A DNA stretch of 64,000 nt from Microbacterium sp. Root61 (lineage in GTDB: Bacteria; Actinomycetota; Actinomycetes; Actinomycetales; Microbacteriaceae): assembly GCF_001427525.1 (NCBI RefSeq), contig NZ_LMGU01000001.1, positions 2,391,405-2,455,404 of the forward strand. The letters are read 5' to 3'. Positions 50,848 through 58,454 of the stretch are shown one piece after another. The position numbers were made by a program, and so were the translations under genes. Under the pieces are notes generated by a model. That model saw only the letters and a list, made by a program, of their open reading frames with translations, had not been told where the DNA came from and did no database searches. Positions within the stretch are counted from its first letter, which is position 1; every line of letters starts with the position of its first letter.

Positions 50848-53169
50848 TTACTCGATGTTGAGGACGCGGGATCGCCACCATTTGCCGGCTTCGCGGGCGG
50901 CGCGGTCCATGGGGTTGCCGAGGGGGTTACCGCTGATCATGTACGTCCACGTCGCGGAAGGTCTGTGGAGCCCGAGCGGGGTGATTCCTTGTCCGAGTTG
51001 GTCTGGTGCGACGTCCTCGACGATGGCGGCGGCGCGCACGTAGGTTTCAGCGAAAAAGCCGTGGAACTCGCGGAGGGCGATGCGGTGGAACTCGTCGCGG
51101 GGGTTGAGGCCGGCGAGGGCCTGCAGGTGGATGCCGTCGCGGATTTCGCTGAGGTGTGCAAGGTGGTCGCTCCACTGTTCGTCGAGGCACCAGAGGGTGA
51201 TGTCGCGGACCAACTCCGCAACGGTCTCAACCGAGGATGCTGTCTCGAGCTCTTCGAGCTTCTCGGGGACGCGACCGGTGAGCTCGGCGCGGGCCAGGCC
51301 GTCGCGCATGACGCTGTCGCGATGGGCGAGAACGGTATCGCGTTGCCGGGCGATGGCCCGGTTGAAATCCCAGGTGTCCCGGTGCCGGTCGCGTCGGATG
51401 CCTTCCGCGATCCTCTGCGCCTGGTCGACGATGCGCCCGAGCGCGTTCTGATCGAGTTGATCCCCGTATCGACGGATCTTTTCGAGGAGATGTGTCGGCG
51501 CGTTGGTTTGTACGAGATCGTCGGTAGCGCTCACGAAAGTCAGGGTGGTGCCGGGATCGCCTTGCCGACCTGAACGACCGCGCAGTTGCGCGTCGAGCCG
51601 GCCGGACGGGTAGCGGCCGACTTGCAGGACCGCGAGGCCGCCGGTCGCAGCGACTCGATCATGGTCGCGTTCGTCAGGTCCGCCGAGTCGGATGTCGGTG
51701 CCGCGGCCCGACATCTGCGTCGAGATCGTGACCGCGCCGAACTCTCCTGCGTTCGCGATCACGACGGCCTCGTGAGCGTCGTTGCGGGCATTGAGCACCT
51801 GCGCTTCGATGCTGATCTCGGCGAGGGCTGCCGCAACCTTCTCGGATTCGGCGACGCTCTGCGTCCCCACCAGGATCGGCTGACCGGCGCGATGACGATC
51901 GCGGACCGCGTTCACGACAGCATCCAGACGGGCATGATCGTCAAGGAACACTCGCTGGGGGTGATCGAGCCGCTTGTTCGGAAGTCGCCGCTCTACCCGA
52001 CCCGCACCAAGCGAGTAGAACTCGGCGAGTTCTTCGGCGACTGCAACAACGGTCCCGCTCATGCCGACCAGCGTCGCGTAGCCACGGAGGAGATCCTGGA
52101 CCGTGAGTGTGTCGAGGATGGTGCCCGGTGAAGAGACGAGGAGCTGCTCTTTCGCTTCGATCGCCGCATGCAGGCCGTCTGGCCATCGCTGCTGGTGCGC
52201 GACGCGGCCTCGGGCGGTGTTGATCAGCTTGATCGTGTCATCGACCACGAGGTAGTCGATGTCGCGCTGGACCAGAACGTGTGCGTGGAGCGCAAGGTTG
52301 ATCTTCGTGAGCATCCCAGTGTGCTCGATCTCGTAGAGGTTCACCCCGCCCAGTTGCCGTTCAAGGAGATCGAGTCCCGGATCAGTGAGTGAGACGGTGG
52401 CGTGGTCGGCGTCGATCGCGAAGTGAACGTCTGGGTCGAGTTCGCGGACGAGCGCGTCGGCATGGGTGAAGTCCTCGGCCAGGTCGGGCGTCGAACCGGC
52501 AAGCACCAGCGGGGACATCGCCTCATCGACCATCACGGCGTCGGCTTCGTCAACGATTGCGACGTCCAACTCAGGCCGAACCCGATCGGCATCCGACGTC
52601 GCGAACCGGTCGCGGAGCACGTCGTAGCCGACCTCACTAACCGGGGCATAGACGACATCCCGCCGGTATACCTCGTAGCGCGTCGATGAGTCGGTGTGCT
52701 GGCCGATCGAACCGACGCTGAGCCCGAGGCTCTCAAACAGCGGTCGCATCCATTCAGCATCCCTCTGGGCGAGATAGTCGTTGGCCGATAACACGTGAAC
52801 CCGACGTCCGGCGATCCCGAAGCCAGCGGCGGCAAGAGCCCCGACAAGGGTCTTGCCTTCGCCGGTGTCCATCTCGACCGCGTGCCCGGTCAGGAGCGCG
52901 CAGCATGCCAGCAGCTGTTCATCGAACGGGTCCTGCCCGATGGTGCGCTGCGCAGTTGCACGCAGCACCGCCAGCAGGTCCGCAGTGGGTTCATGGCCGG
53001 CGCGCCGACCGGGCGCGGTTGTTGCGCGGCGTGCGGCAAGTATCAGCCCGGCGTCGTCGAGGCGATCAGCCCACGTTTGTCGCGCCTTCGCGTCGGCAAC
53101 GATGCGGAAGAAGCGACCGAAGGACGTCGAGGCGGGTGCTCCGATCGCTCGCGCCAGCCACTTTCTCAT
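50848..53169 (-). CDS. secA2: SecA2-like accessory preprotein translocase ATPase
   Basis: A 773-residue SecA homologue. The Walker A is in VEMDTGEGKTLVG, followed by HVLSANDYLAQRD, the DEAD box in AIVDEADAVMVDEAMSPL, and in the second ATPase domain ISTQMSGRGTDIRLGG and LRGRSGRQGDPGTT. It lacks the C-terminal zinc/SecB-binding region and is about 150 residues shorter than housekeeping SecA, as expected for SecA2. ATG 53169 has GGATGG upstream; ATG 53178 is an alternative. SecA2 exports a subset of proteins with the canonical channel; no obvious substrate lies adjacent. Confidence 0.85.
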   Translation of the reverse strand: MRKWLARAIGAPASTSFGRFFRIVADAKARQTWADRLDDAGLILAARRATTAPGRRAGHEPTADLLAVLRATAQRTIGQDPFDEQLLACCALLTGHAVEMDTGEGKTLVGALAAAGFGIAGRRVHVLSANDYLAQRDAEWMRPLFESLGLSVGSIGQHTDSSTRYEVYRRDVVYAPVSEVGYDVLRDRFATSDADRVRPELDVAIVDEADAVMVDEAMSPLVLAGSTPDLAEDFTHADALVRELDPDVHFAIDADHATVSLTDPGLDLLERQLGGVNLYEIEHTGMLTKINLALHAHVLVQRDIDYLVVDDTIKLINTARGRVAHQQRWPDGLHAAIEAKEQLLVSSPGTILDTLTVQDLLRGYATLVGMSGTVVAVAEELAEFYSLGAGRVERRLPNKRLDHPQRVFLDDHARLDAVVNAVRDRHRAGQPILVGTQSVAESEKVAAALAEISIEAQVLNARNDAHEAVVIANAGEFGAVTISTQMSGRGTDIRLGGPDERDHDRVAATGGLAVLQVGRYPSGRLDAQLRGRSGRQGDPGTTLTFVSATDDLVQTNAPTHLLEKIRRYGDQLDQNALGRIVDQAQRIAEGIRRDRHRDTWDFNRAIARQRDTVLAHRDSVMRDGLARAELTGRVPEKLEELETASSVETVAELVRDITLWCLDEQWSDHLAHLSEIRDGIHLQALAGLNPRDEFHRIALREFHGFFAETYVRAAAIVEDVAPDQLGQGITPLGLHRPSATWTYMISGNPLGNPMDRAAREAGKWWRSRVLNIE

Positions 53170-53243
53170 GCCCACCATCCAAACATGGCGGCCATGGCGT
53201 CGGGCTCCGGCTGGTGGGTGCCCGTTTCTACGCTGACCAAACC

Positions 53244-53249
53244 TAGAAT
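53244..53249 (+). promoter_or_regulatory. -10 hexamer TAGAAT, leaderless start at 53256
   Basis: TAGAAT then CGCGGG then ATG 53256; no separate ribosome binding site. Confidence 0.6.
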
Positions 53250-53255
53250 CGCGGG

Positions 53256-53534
53256 ATGGATCACTTTGACGTCGTCGTCCAGGGTGAGCTGTTCCGAATC
53301 AGCGAGCGAACTCAGCCAGATGGAACCATGAGTTACGACTTTGCGTGGCTGAACGGGCCGGCGGAAGGAACCTACGGGTTTACTGTAGGTCGATCTTCTG
53401 GTCGCAGCGCAGCGCCTGAACTCGTCGCGCAGGCACTGCAGTTTGTCGAGGCGTTCTACGGACCCGGCGGTATCGGAGAGACGGACTTCCCCGATCACAC
53501 CCCGGGCGGTGTGGGACGCAATAACAGCGAGTGA
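53256..53534 (+). CDS. Small hypothetical protein
   Basis: A 92-residue soluble acidic protein, not recognised. It has a beta-strand-rich first half (VVVQGELFRISE, DFAWLNGPAEGTYGFTVG) and a helical second half (ELVAQALQFVEAFY) ending in a Gly-rich tail. Codon usage is a little less GC-rich than its neighbours. The leaderless promoter is the main evidence that it is real. It is divergent from secA2 with 86 bp between the starts. Confidence 0.62.
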   Translation: MDHFDVVVQGELFRISERTQPDGTMSYDFAWLNGPAEGTYGFTVGRSSGRSAAPELVAQALQFVEAFYGPGGIGETDFPDHTPGGVGRNNSE

Positions 53535-53642
53535 GTCTGCGGCACCGACGCTCAGCTTCGATCGCCGCCCGCAACCCGGTCGCCTTGCGGACGGTTCGGT
53601 GCACGTGCCTGGTCGTCGGAGAGACTCCTGAGGCTGGCTTCG

Positions 53643-54140
53643 TCAGAAGCGCATGGCGTACACCGTGGAGCGAACGTGACCGCTGCGGTGATCCTGAAGG
53701 TGCGTCATACCGAGCTTTTCGGCGACACGGAGCGAAGCCGTGTTGTCGGGATGGATGATCGCGACCAATTCAGGGGCAAGTAGTTGGTCTCGAGCGAAGT
53801 CGCGGCACGCGGCCGCTGCCTCTGTCGCAAGGCCTTGGCCCTGCATCTCGGCGCGAACATGGTAGCCAACCTCGAGCCGTTGTGCCCCGTCGACCGGCTG
53901 CCACGTTAGTCCGCAGTCTCCGACGAATTCGCCGTCATGCGTCTCGATGACCCACAGCCCGTACCCGTGCTCCGCGTAATTGCGTCGCGTCCAGGCGATC
54001 CACCTCGATGCCTCGTCTCGAGTCTTCGGTGCGGGGTAGTACGCCATCACTCGCGGATCGCCGAGCAGAGCGGCCATGTCGTTTAGGTCGCCGACTGTCA
54101 TCTCTCGGAACCGAAGACGAGAAGTCGCTGAAGGGATCAC
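53643..54140 (-). CDS. GNAT-family N-acetyltransferase (RimJ/RimL type)
   Basis: A 165-residue acetyltransferase with LRFREMTVGDLNDMAALLGDPRVM, GLWVIETHDGEFVGDCGL, the CoA-binding segment VRAEMQGQGLATEAA and NTASLRVAEKLGM. This is the RimJ/RimL-like subgroup that acetylates protein N-termini or small molecules. GTG 54140 is chosen over GTG 54143 because TATCGT (54147-54152) is exactly six bases upstream of it. Confidence 0.85.
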   Translation of the reverse strand: MIPSATSRLRFREMTVGDLNDMAALLGDPRVMAYYPAPKTRDEASRWIAWTRRNYAEHGYGLWVIETHDGEFVGDCGLTWQPVDGAQRLEVGYHVRAEMQGQGLATEAAAACRDFARDQLLAPELVAIIHPDNTASLRVAEKLGMTHLQDHRSGHVRSTVYAMRF

Positions 54141-54146
54141 CACGTA

Positions 54147-54152
54147 ACGATA
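54147..54152 (-). promoter_or_regulatory. -10 hexamer TATCGT, leaderless start at 54140
   Basis: TATCGT then TACGTG then GTG 54140 on the minus strand. Confidence 0.5.
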
Positions 54153-54275
54153 GCCAAACTCGATGCCGACGGCCGAAGTGTCCGAGGCAACGCAGGATCC
54201 ACCTGCGGGCGTCCGTCACTGCGCTATCCAGCTGTGAGTTACCTCAGCAGCGGGGTTGCGGACTTGCGTGGAGGT

Positions 54276-54281
54276 TAGCCT
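54276..54281 (+). promoter_or_regulatory. -10 hexamer TAGCCT, leaderless start at 54288
   Basis: TAGCCT then TGCGCC then ATG 54288. GGAGG occurs further upstream but at 13 bases from the start, and it would be outside a leaderless transcript. Confidence 0.5.
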
Positions 54282-54287
54282 TGCGCC

Positions 54288-54467
54288 ATGACCGTCGTTC
54301 CGGACGCTGAGGGTATCGGGCCGGTGCGTACTGCGCTGTGGATCATCGCCGTCGTGATCGCCGCTGTCGGCGCCGTTGCGGCGATTGCGATCGGCTCGTG
54401 GTTGCCACTCTTGCTTGTGGCAGGCCTGGCCGTGCCCCTGATACCGCTTGGCAGGCACCGCGGTTAG
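54288..54467 (+). CDS. Small two-helix membrane protein (59 aa)
   Basis: This short frame encodes a 59-residue protein. It opens with MTVVPDAEGIGPVRTALW, then has two hydrophobic segments (about residues 16-35 and 37-54) and a basic end (LGRHRG). It is supported by a leaderless -10 hexamer with the same six-base spacing as other genes here. Convergent with the next small membrane protein. Function unknown. Confidence 0.6.
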   Translation: MTVVPDAEGIGPVRTALWIIAVVIAAVGAVAAIAIGSWLPLLLVAGLAVPLIPLGRHRG

Positions 54468-54477
54468 CGATCGTCCC

Positions 54478-54723
54478 TCAACGAACGGCGGGGCGCTCCT
54501 TAGACATGAGTGCAAACACGAACACGCCAACCGCCACGATCGTCGCGACCGCTGCGACAGCCATCACGGTTGCGTCGGCGGGGAGCATTGCGCATCCCGC
54601 CGACGTGTCCTCGTAATCGCAACTGCGCCACGGCTGGAAGAAGTAGGCGACGGTGATTATCGCCCCAACGAGTGCGCAGAGCGCGCTGCCCGCAACCACC
54701 CATCCGCGCACCTTTGAGTCCAT
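54478..54723 (-). CDS. Small two-helix membrane protein (81 aa)
   Basis: An 81-residue protein with two membrane segments (about residues 8-28 and 50-73). The loop between them holds two cysteines (SCDYEDTSAGC) that could form an extracytoplasmic disulfide. TAGGCT at 54730-54735 lies six bases before the ATG. Not recognised as a named family. Confidence 0.65.
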   Translation of the reverse strand: MDSKVRGWVVAGSALCALVGAIITVAYFFQPWRSCDYEDTSAGCAMLPADATVMAVAAVATIVAVGVFVFALMSKERPAVR

Positions 54724-54729
54724 GGGCCG

Positions 54730-54735
54730 AGCCTA
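54730..54735 (-). promoter_or_regulatory. -10 hexamer TAGGCT, leaderless start at 54723
   Basis: TAGGCT then CGGCCC then ATG 54723 on the minus strand. Confidence 0.58.
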
Positions 54736-54841
54736 CGATGCACCTTCTACCGGTGCCCGCAGTCCAGTCGGTCAACGTGACAGTTCGAGCAGAAGCTGAT
54801 CGACCCACGGACGCAGATCGGACAGCGGTACCGTGAGTTCC

Positions 54842-55320
54842 ATGCGACGCCCCGACGTGGTCTGTCTCTCGCGGATGGCCGGCGCCATCGTCGCGGTGAT
54901 AGGAGCCGCCTTGCTTCTCACCGCCTGTGTGCAGACCTATCCGATCTCTCGCGCGCCGGACGGCGATCCGATACAGGCCGCGAGGGAGCTCCCGGATGCC
55001 CCGATGCGGTTCGCGATGGTGAGGCTGCGGTCAGTTGCGGCGAATTTGCTCTTGGCCAAGGAGAAGAGCTGCCGACCGAGGCGGTGCAATGCCTAACACG
55101 TGCGGCTTCGGCGGACGAGGATGCCGAACTGGCATGGACCTTCCCGACCACCGAGGGCGATTCGATGGTCTACTTCGCGTTTGTTGGGGGTGGAGACGAC
55201 GAAGTGACCGTCTTCACGACAAACGCGTTCGACTCATATGGTGGGGATCCCGGCTGGACGAAGAACTCGTGCATGGATGTTGTCGTTGCCACCAACCCTC
55301 TGGGATGCCCAACTCCCTAG
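54842..55320 (+). pseudogene. Lipoprotein gene broken by a frameshift
   Basis: The first frame starts at ATG 54842 with a signal peptide and lipobox (LLLTAC, cysteine as lipid-attachment site) and continues to about residue 55. The sense then moves to another frame, which reads GEAAVSCGEFALGQGEELPTEAVQCL, then AELAWTFPTTEGDSMVYFAFVGGG and ends at 55320 after KNSCMDVV. The switch is near 55,000; a single-base loss would explain it. It is therefore a recent pseudogene, a sequencing error, or less likely programmed frameshifting. TACCGT (54829-54834) seven bases before the ATG may be its -10. Confidence 0.6.
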
Positions 55321-55355
55321 CGGGCCCGGCCGACGCGTGTTCGCAAGTCGGTCCC

Positions 55356-55472
55356 TTAGCGTGCGCTTCGTTTTGAACCGATGCCGGCGAGGATGATCTC
55401 AATCCCGGCGCGGAACTGGTCGCGGTCGTCATGCTCGGCAAGTTGCCGCCCGATTCGCTTGAGGAACGGAAA
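55356..55472 (-). pseudogene. Possible C-terminal remnant of a TetR-type regulator
   Basis: The minus strand here ends a frame with LKRIGRQLAEHDDRDQFRAGIEIILAGI, a pattern like the last helix of many TetR regulators. The same frame further upstream (above 55472) is antisense to another gene remnant and has no HTH. I read it as about 38 codons left of a deleted regulator. Identification by a short stretch is weak. Confidence 0.4.
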
Positions 55473-55473
55473 G

Positions 55474-55739
55474 GGCGACCGGCTGTTCGAACTAGCCACG
55501 ATCGGCATGCAGAAGTCCGATTCCTCCGACCGGTTCATCATGCTGCGCGAAGACGCCGACCCGACGTGCTCTGGAACATCGAGGTATTCCGCTCCGTCGA
55601 CGCCAAGGAAGCGTACGAAACCAGCGATATGTCCGACGAACTGCGCGATGAGATCATCGACCTCCTCGCCGAACCACCCATGCGGATAGAGGCGCACCCC
55701 TACTCCGCGATTCCCACCCTCCCCGGCGACACCGCCTGA
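55474..55739 (+). pseudogene. Frameshifted remnant of an antibiotic-biosynthesis-monooxygenase-like protein
   Basis: One + frame reads GDRLFELATIGMQ and SDRFIMLREDADP. At about 55,561 one base is missing and the sense continues in the next frame as DVLWNIEVFRSVDAKEAYETSD, then DELRDEIIDLLAEPP, to the stop at 55739. The ferredoxin-like ABM/quinol-monooxygenase fold has this order. The 5' end is lost; the remnant begins within 2 bp of the neighbouring regulator remnant, which points to a deletion joint. Confidence 0.5.
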
Positions 55740-55881
55740 CCCGCCGCGGTAATCGGGAGAACGCGTCATCGAACCGTCCGACTGTTTGCCCAGCGCCGCA
55801 TCCAACCACGAGAGGATTGTCGTTCTCGAATGGCCGTCCAACTGCGTTGACGGTCGATGGGGAGGCGATCATCCTGAGAGC

Positions 55882-56577
55882 GTGACCAACTCGCCAGCTC
55901 CTGACGCCCCTCCTAATAAGAAGAACTCTGACTTCGCCTCAACGAGCTCTATCGTGTTCGGCCGCGACGTTTCCTACATCGATGCGGTGTATGGCTTCGC
56001 CGCCACCCTGCTCATCGCGAACGTCGACGCGCCACCGGCCGCAGCATGGAGATCGCTCGATGCGCTTGTCGCGTCTGGCGTGGTCTTCCAAGCTTTCGGG
56101 TTCATTCTCAGCTTCACTGTCATCGCAGTGTTCTGGCGCCTGAACGTCAGGTTGACGCGGCTGTTCACGGGTCTGGATTCGGTCACGACGATTCTGAATC
56201 TGGTCGCCGCGGCAGGCGTCATCTTCCTGGCTTTCACAACTCAGGGAATCAGCGACCCGGCGTCCTCGCACTTGCGCATCCCAACAGTTCTCTATGCGGT
56301 GAACGTTGCGCTCGTGTCGATCTGCATGAGCATCATGTACGAAGTGGCTCGAGCCCGGGGGCTTCTGCGACACCCCACGAGCCGCCGACAGAACGCGGCA
56401 GATCTCGCCGCCGGCCTCGTGGCCCCGATGGTGTTCCTGGCCTCGATTCCGGTCACTATCGTGTGGGGAGCGATTCCCGGCAGATGGTGTTGGGCGGCAC
56501 TCATCGTTCTCTCACCGATCGCGGGGCTCCTCGCCGCGCGGACCGGCGACACCCGCAAGCCTCGACGAAAAGGCTGA
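55882..56577 (+). CDS. DUF1211/TMEM175-like membrane protein
   Basis: A 231-residue protein with about six membrane helices. The first carries RDVSYIDAVYGFAATLLIANV, a variant of the R-FSD motif of DUF1211/TMEM175 potassium channels in which FSD is replaced by YID. Bacterial members usually have one six-helix repeat, as here. GTG 55882 is the likely start (GAGAG close upstream, CATCCT six bases before it). Loss of the canonical motif makes the channel assignment tentative. Confidence 0.65.
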   Translation: MTNSPAPDAPPNKKNSDFASTSSIVFGRDVSYIDAVYGFAATLLIANVDAPPAAAWRSLDALVASGVVFQAFGFILSFTVIAVFWRLNVRLTRLFTGLDSVTTILNLVAAAGVIFLAFTTQGISDPASSHLRIPTVLYAVNVALVSICMSIMYEVARARGLLRHPTSRRQNAADLAAGLVAPMVFLASIPVTIVWGAIPGRWCWAALIVLSPIAGLLAARTGDTRKPRRKG

Positions 56578-56817
56578 GCACAACGCCTGTACGTCCGCCC
56601 AGCGCTGACTACAGCACCACGCTGCGCTGCCGTGTAGACCGAGCGCGACGTGACGCCCTCAAGCCGGTCGACTTGCGGAGATTCGCCGTTCGTACTGTGC
56701 CGAAATGCGGCGGTCGCGTTTGATTGTCCCGTCATTCGGCCCGATCACGCGACGTCTACGCTCCGCGCATCACCGAGCCCGCTGCGCAAGAACTCGCTCT
56801 TGCTACGGTCGGGCGCG

Positions 56818-57294
56818 TCAGCCCGCGGTGATGCGCGTGCTGGCGATGATCTTGCGGATCACCGGGAGCGACTGCTCGTAGTCGGCAGGTGATGAGGTGC
56901 CGGTGACGCGGATCACGTCGGTGAATGGCCCGGATTCGACGACCGTGACCGCAATGATCTGGATGACGGTGCCCGCGGCCTCGGTGAGGTGCGCGAACTC
57001 GGACACGAACCAGGGCGTGCCGTCGAAGCCGACCTGGGCTGCGTCGACGGGAGCGACCTCGTTCAGCGCGGCGATGTCGGCCTGCACGGCGGCCGCGGCC
57101 TGCTCGAGCGTGACGGCGCCGACGGCGCGCGTGACACCGGCCACGACGTTCGGAGAGAAGGCGTCGGCTCCGCGATCGTCGATCACCGCGAACAGCGTGT
57201 TGACCACCGCACGCGGGGTCCACTCGTCAGGGTGCTGCAGCGACACCGCGGGGAACGCGGGGAAGGCCGCACTGGGGAAGGATGCCTCGGGCAT
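56818..57294 (-). CDS. LpqN-like protein of the type VII secretion locus
   Basis: A 158-residue protein resembling the LpqN/DUF1795 (PsbP-like) fold. It contains HPDEWTPRAVVNTLFAVID, a central LNEVAPVDAAQVGFDGTPWFVSEF, and the ending DYEQSLPVIRKIIASTRI, which is typical. There is no signal peptide or lipobox, so this copy should be cytosolic. LpqN-like proteins frequently accompany ESX genes in actinobacteria. It is the last gene of this locus. AAGGA is 12 nt from ATG 57294; ATG 57306 is an alternative. Confidence 0.65.
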   Translation of the reverse strand: MPEASFPSAAFPAFPAVSLQHPDEWTPRAVVNTLFAVIDDRGADAFSPNVVAGVTRAVGAVTLEQAAAAVQADIAALNEVAPVDAAQVGFDGTPWFVSEFAHLTEAAGTVIQIIAVTVVESGPFTDVIRVTGTSSPADYEQSLPVIRKIIASTRITAG

Positions 57295-57320
57295 GTCTGT
57301 TCTCATTCCTTCTTGTCCGG

Positions 57321-58385
57321 CTACCAGCCGAACAGGTCCATGACGTCGTCGGCCATCTCTTTCGGACTGAACTCGATGTTCGGCTTGATGCTGAAGCCGA
57401 CGCCGAGCGAGGCGCCGATCTCGAACTCGAGCTTGACCTTATCGAGTCCCAGGTCGGCGGTGGCGCTGAGCTCGCCGCCGATGCCGGCGCGGACACCCGC
57501 CTCGACACCGCCGCCCAGTCCGAAGACCTCGCCCTGGACGTTGCCCTTGATCTCGGCTCCGGCGAATCCGCCGAGCTTCGCCGCGGCCTGGACTCCGTCA
57601 GGGCCCACCTCGATTCCGGCTCCGGCTTCGGCGCGGGCACCGGCCATCGCGTCGTATCCGACGCCCGCACTGGCACCGCCCCAACCGATCTCCAGCGAAT
57701 CCTCGGCCCAGGCGCCGGCCTTGCCGCTGGCTTCAGCTCCGAGGGTGAGCCCGGCCCCGCCGGCCTTCTCGGTGTCGTCGCCCCATTGCTTGCCGTCGAA
57801 GGTCTTGCCCTCGTCGCCGTCGAAGTTGAACTTCCAGCCGGCTTCGCCCTTGGCGCCGAGCCCGTAGTCGCCCTCACGGGTGACCTCGGCTCCGGCGAGG
57901 TCCCACTTGTCTTCGAACGTCGCGCCGATGCCGGCCTTGCCGCTGACACCGGTCGGGCCGGCTTCGCCCTCGGCGCCCGACCAGCCGGGTCCGTCGCCTT
58001 CGACAGGGCCGCCCCCACCGCCACCGCCGCCACCACCGCTGGTACCGCCGAAGTCGCCGCCGCTCCCCCCGAAGCCGCCGCCACCGCCGGTTCCGCCGCC
58101 GCCACCACCGGGACCGCCGGTGACCGCACTGGTGGTCTCCTGGTCGTCGGCATTGGACCGCAGCGTGCGCGCGGCCTCACGCAGACGCGTGGAGCCCTCC
58201 GCGATACGCCGGGAGTAGTCGGTGTCCCAATTGGACCGGAACGACACGGCATCCGCGCCCTTCCACGGTGCGCGAGCCAGCTCGCTGCCGAGCAAGGTCG
58301 AGATCGAGGCCAGCTGCTCCGCCGCCCGATCGAATTCTGTCGCTGTGTCGCGCAGCTGCGCGACGTCGGCTCCGTATACGCCCAT
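57321..58385 (-). CDS. WXG100-headed, glycine-rich putative type VII secretion substrate
   Basis: A 354-residue protein. Residues 1-90 form a WXG100-like helical hairpin with the turn PWKGADAVSFRSNW. A glycine-rich linker of about 45 residues follows (about 90-135). The last 215 residues are regular alternation of Gly, Ala and acidic residues with recurring GAKGEAG, GAEASGKAGAW and GAGIEVG units, likely extended beta structure, ending in the hydrophobic DVMDLFGW. No toxin motif is visible and no immunity gene is adjacent. The N-terminal domain suggests export by the neighbouring ATPase. GGGAGG precedes the ATG. Confidence 0.75.
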   Translation of the reverse strand: MGVYGADVAQLRDTATEFDRAAEQLASISTLLGSELARAPWKGADAVSFRSNWDTDYSRRIAEGSTRLREAARTLRSNADDQETTSAVTGGPGGGGGGTGGGGGFGGSGGDFGGTSGGGGGGGGGGPVEGDGPGWSGAEGEAGPTGVSGKAGIGATFEDKWDLAGAEVTREGDYGLGAKGEAGWKFNFDGDEGKTFDGKQWGDDTEKAGGAGLTLGAEASGKAGAWAEDSLEIGWGGASAGVGYDAMAGARAEAGAGIEVGPDGVQAAAKLGGFAGAEIKGNVQGEVFGLGGGVEAGVRAGIGGELSATADLGLDKVKLEFEIGASLGVGFSIKPNIEFSPKEMADDVMDLFGW

Positions 58386-58416
58386 GGGTCACCCCCTCCC
58401 GAGGTCAAGAATCGTC

Positions 58417-58448
58417 GGACGGGGCGGGCCCGAAGGCCCGCCCCGTCC
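58417..58448 (-). terminator. Perfect 14-bp hairpin between the esxA-like gene and the glycine-rich gene
   Basis: Positions 58417-58430 pair perfectly with 58435-58448 (loop CGAA). On the transcribed strand it lies 6 bp after the stop of the WXG100 gene and 31 bp before the next start. It should terminate part of the transcription or protect the 3' end of the small mRNA. Confidence 0.75.
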
Positions 58449-58454
58449 TGACTG

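Noticed and set aside
50700..50870. Plus-strand coding fragment between the DUF4232 gene and secA2
   Set aside because: A short stretch looks protein-like (residues such as LLSGLRDAAAELIATKAVTHE), but it has no start signal, runs into antisense secA2 sequence and matches no family I can name.
56578..56817. Gene in the 240 bp before the type VII locus
   Set aside because: No frame with a plausible start, composition or motif; no clear hairpin was found either.
57321..58385. Polymorphic toxin with C-terminal nuclease domain
   Set aside because: The C-terminal region has no His/Asp/Glu catalytic pattern and no downstream immunity-type gene; the next gene is LpqN-like.
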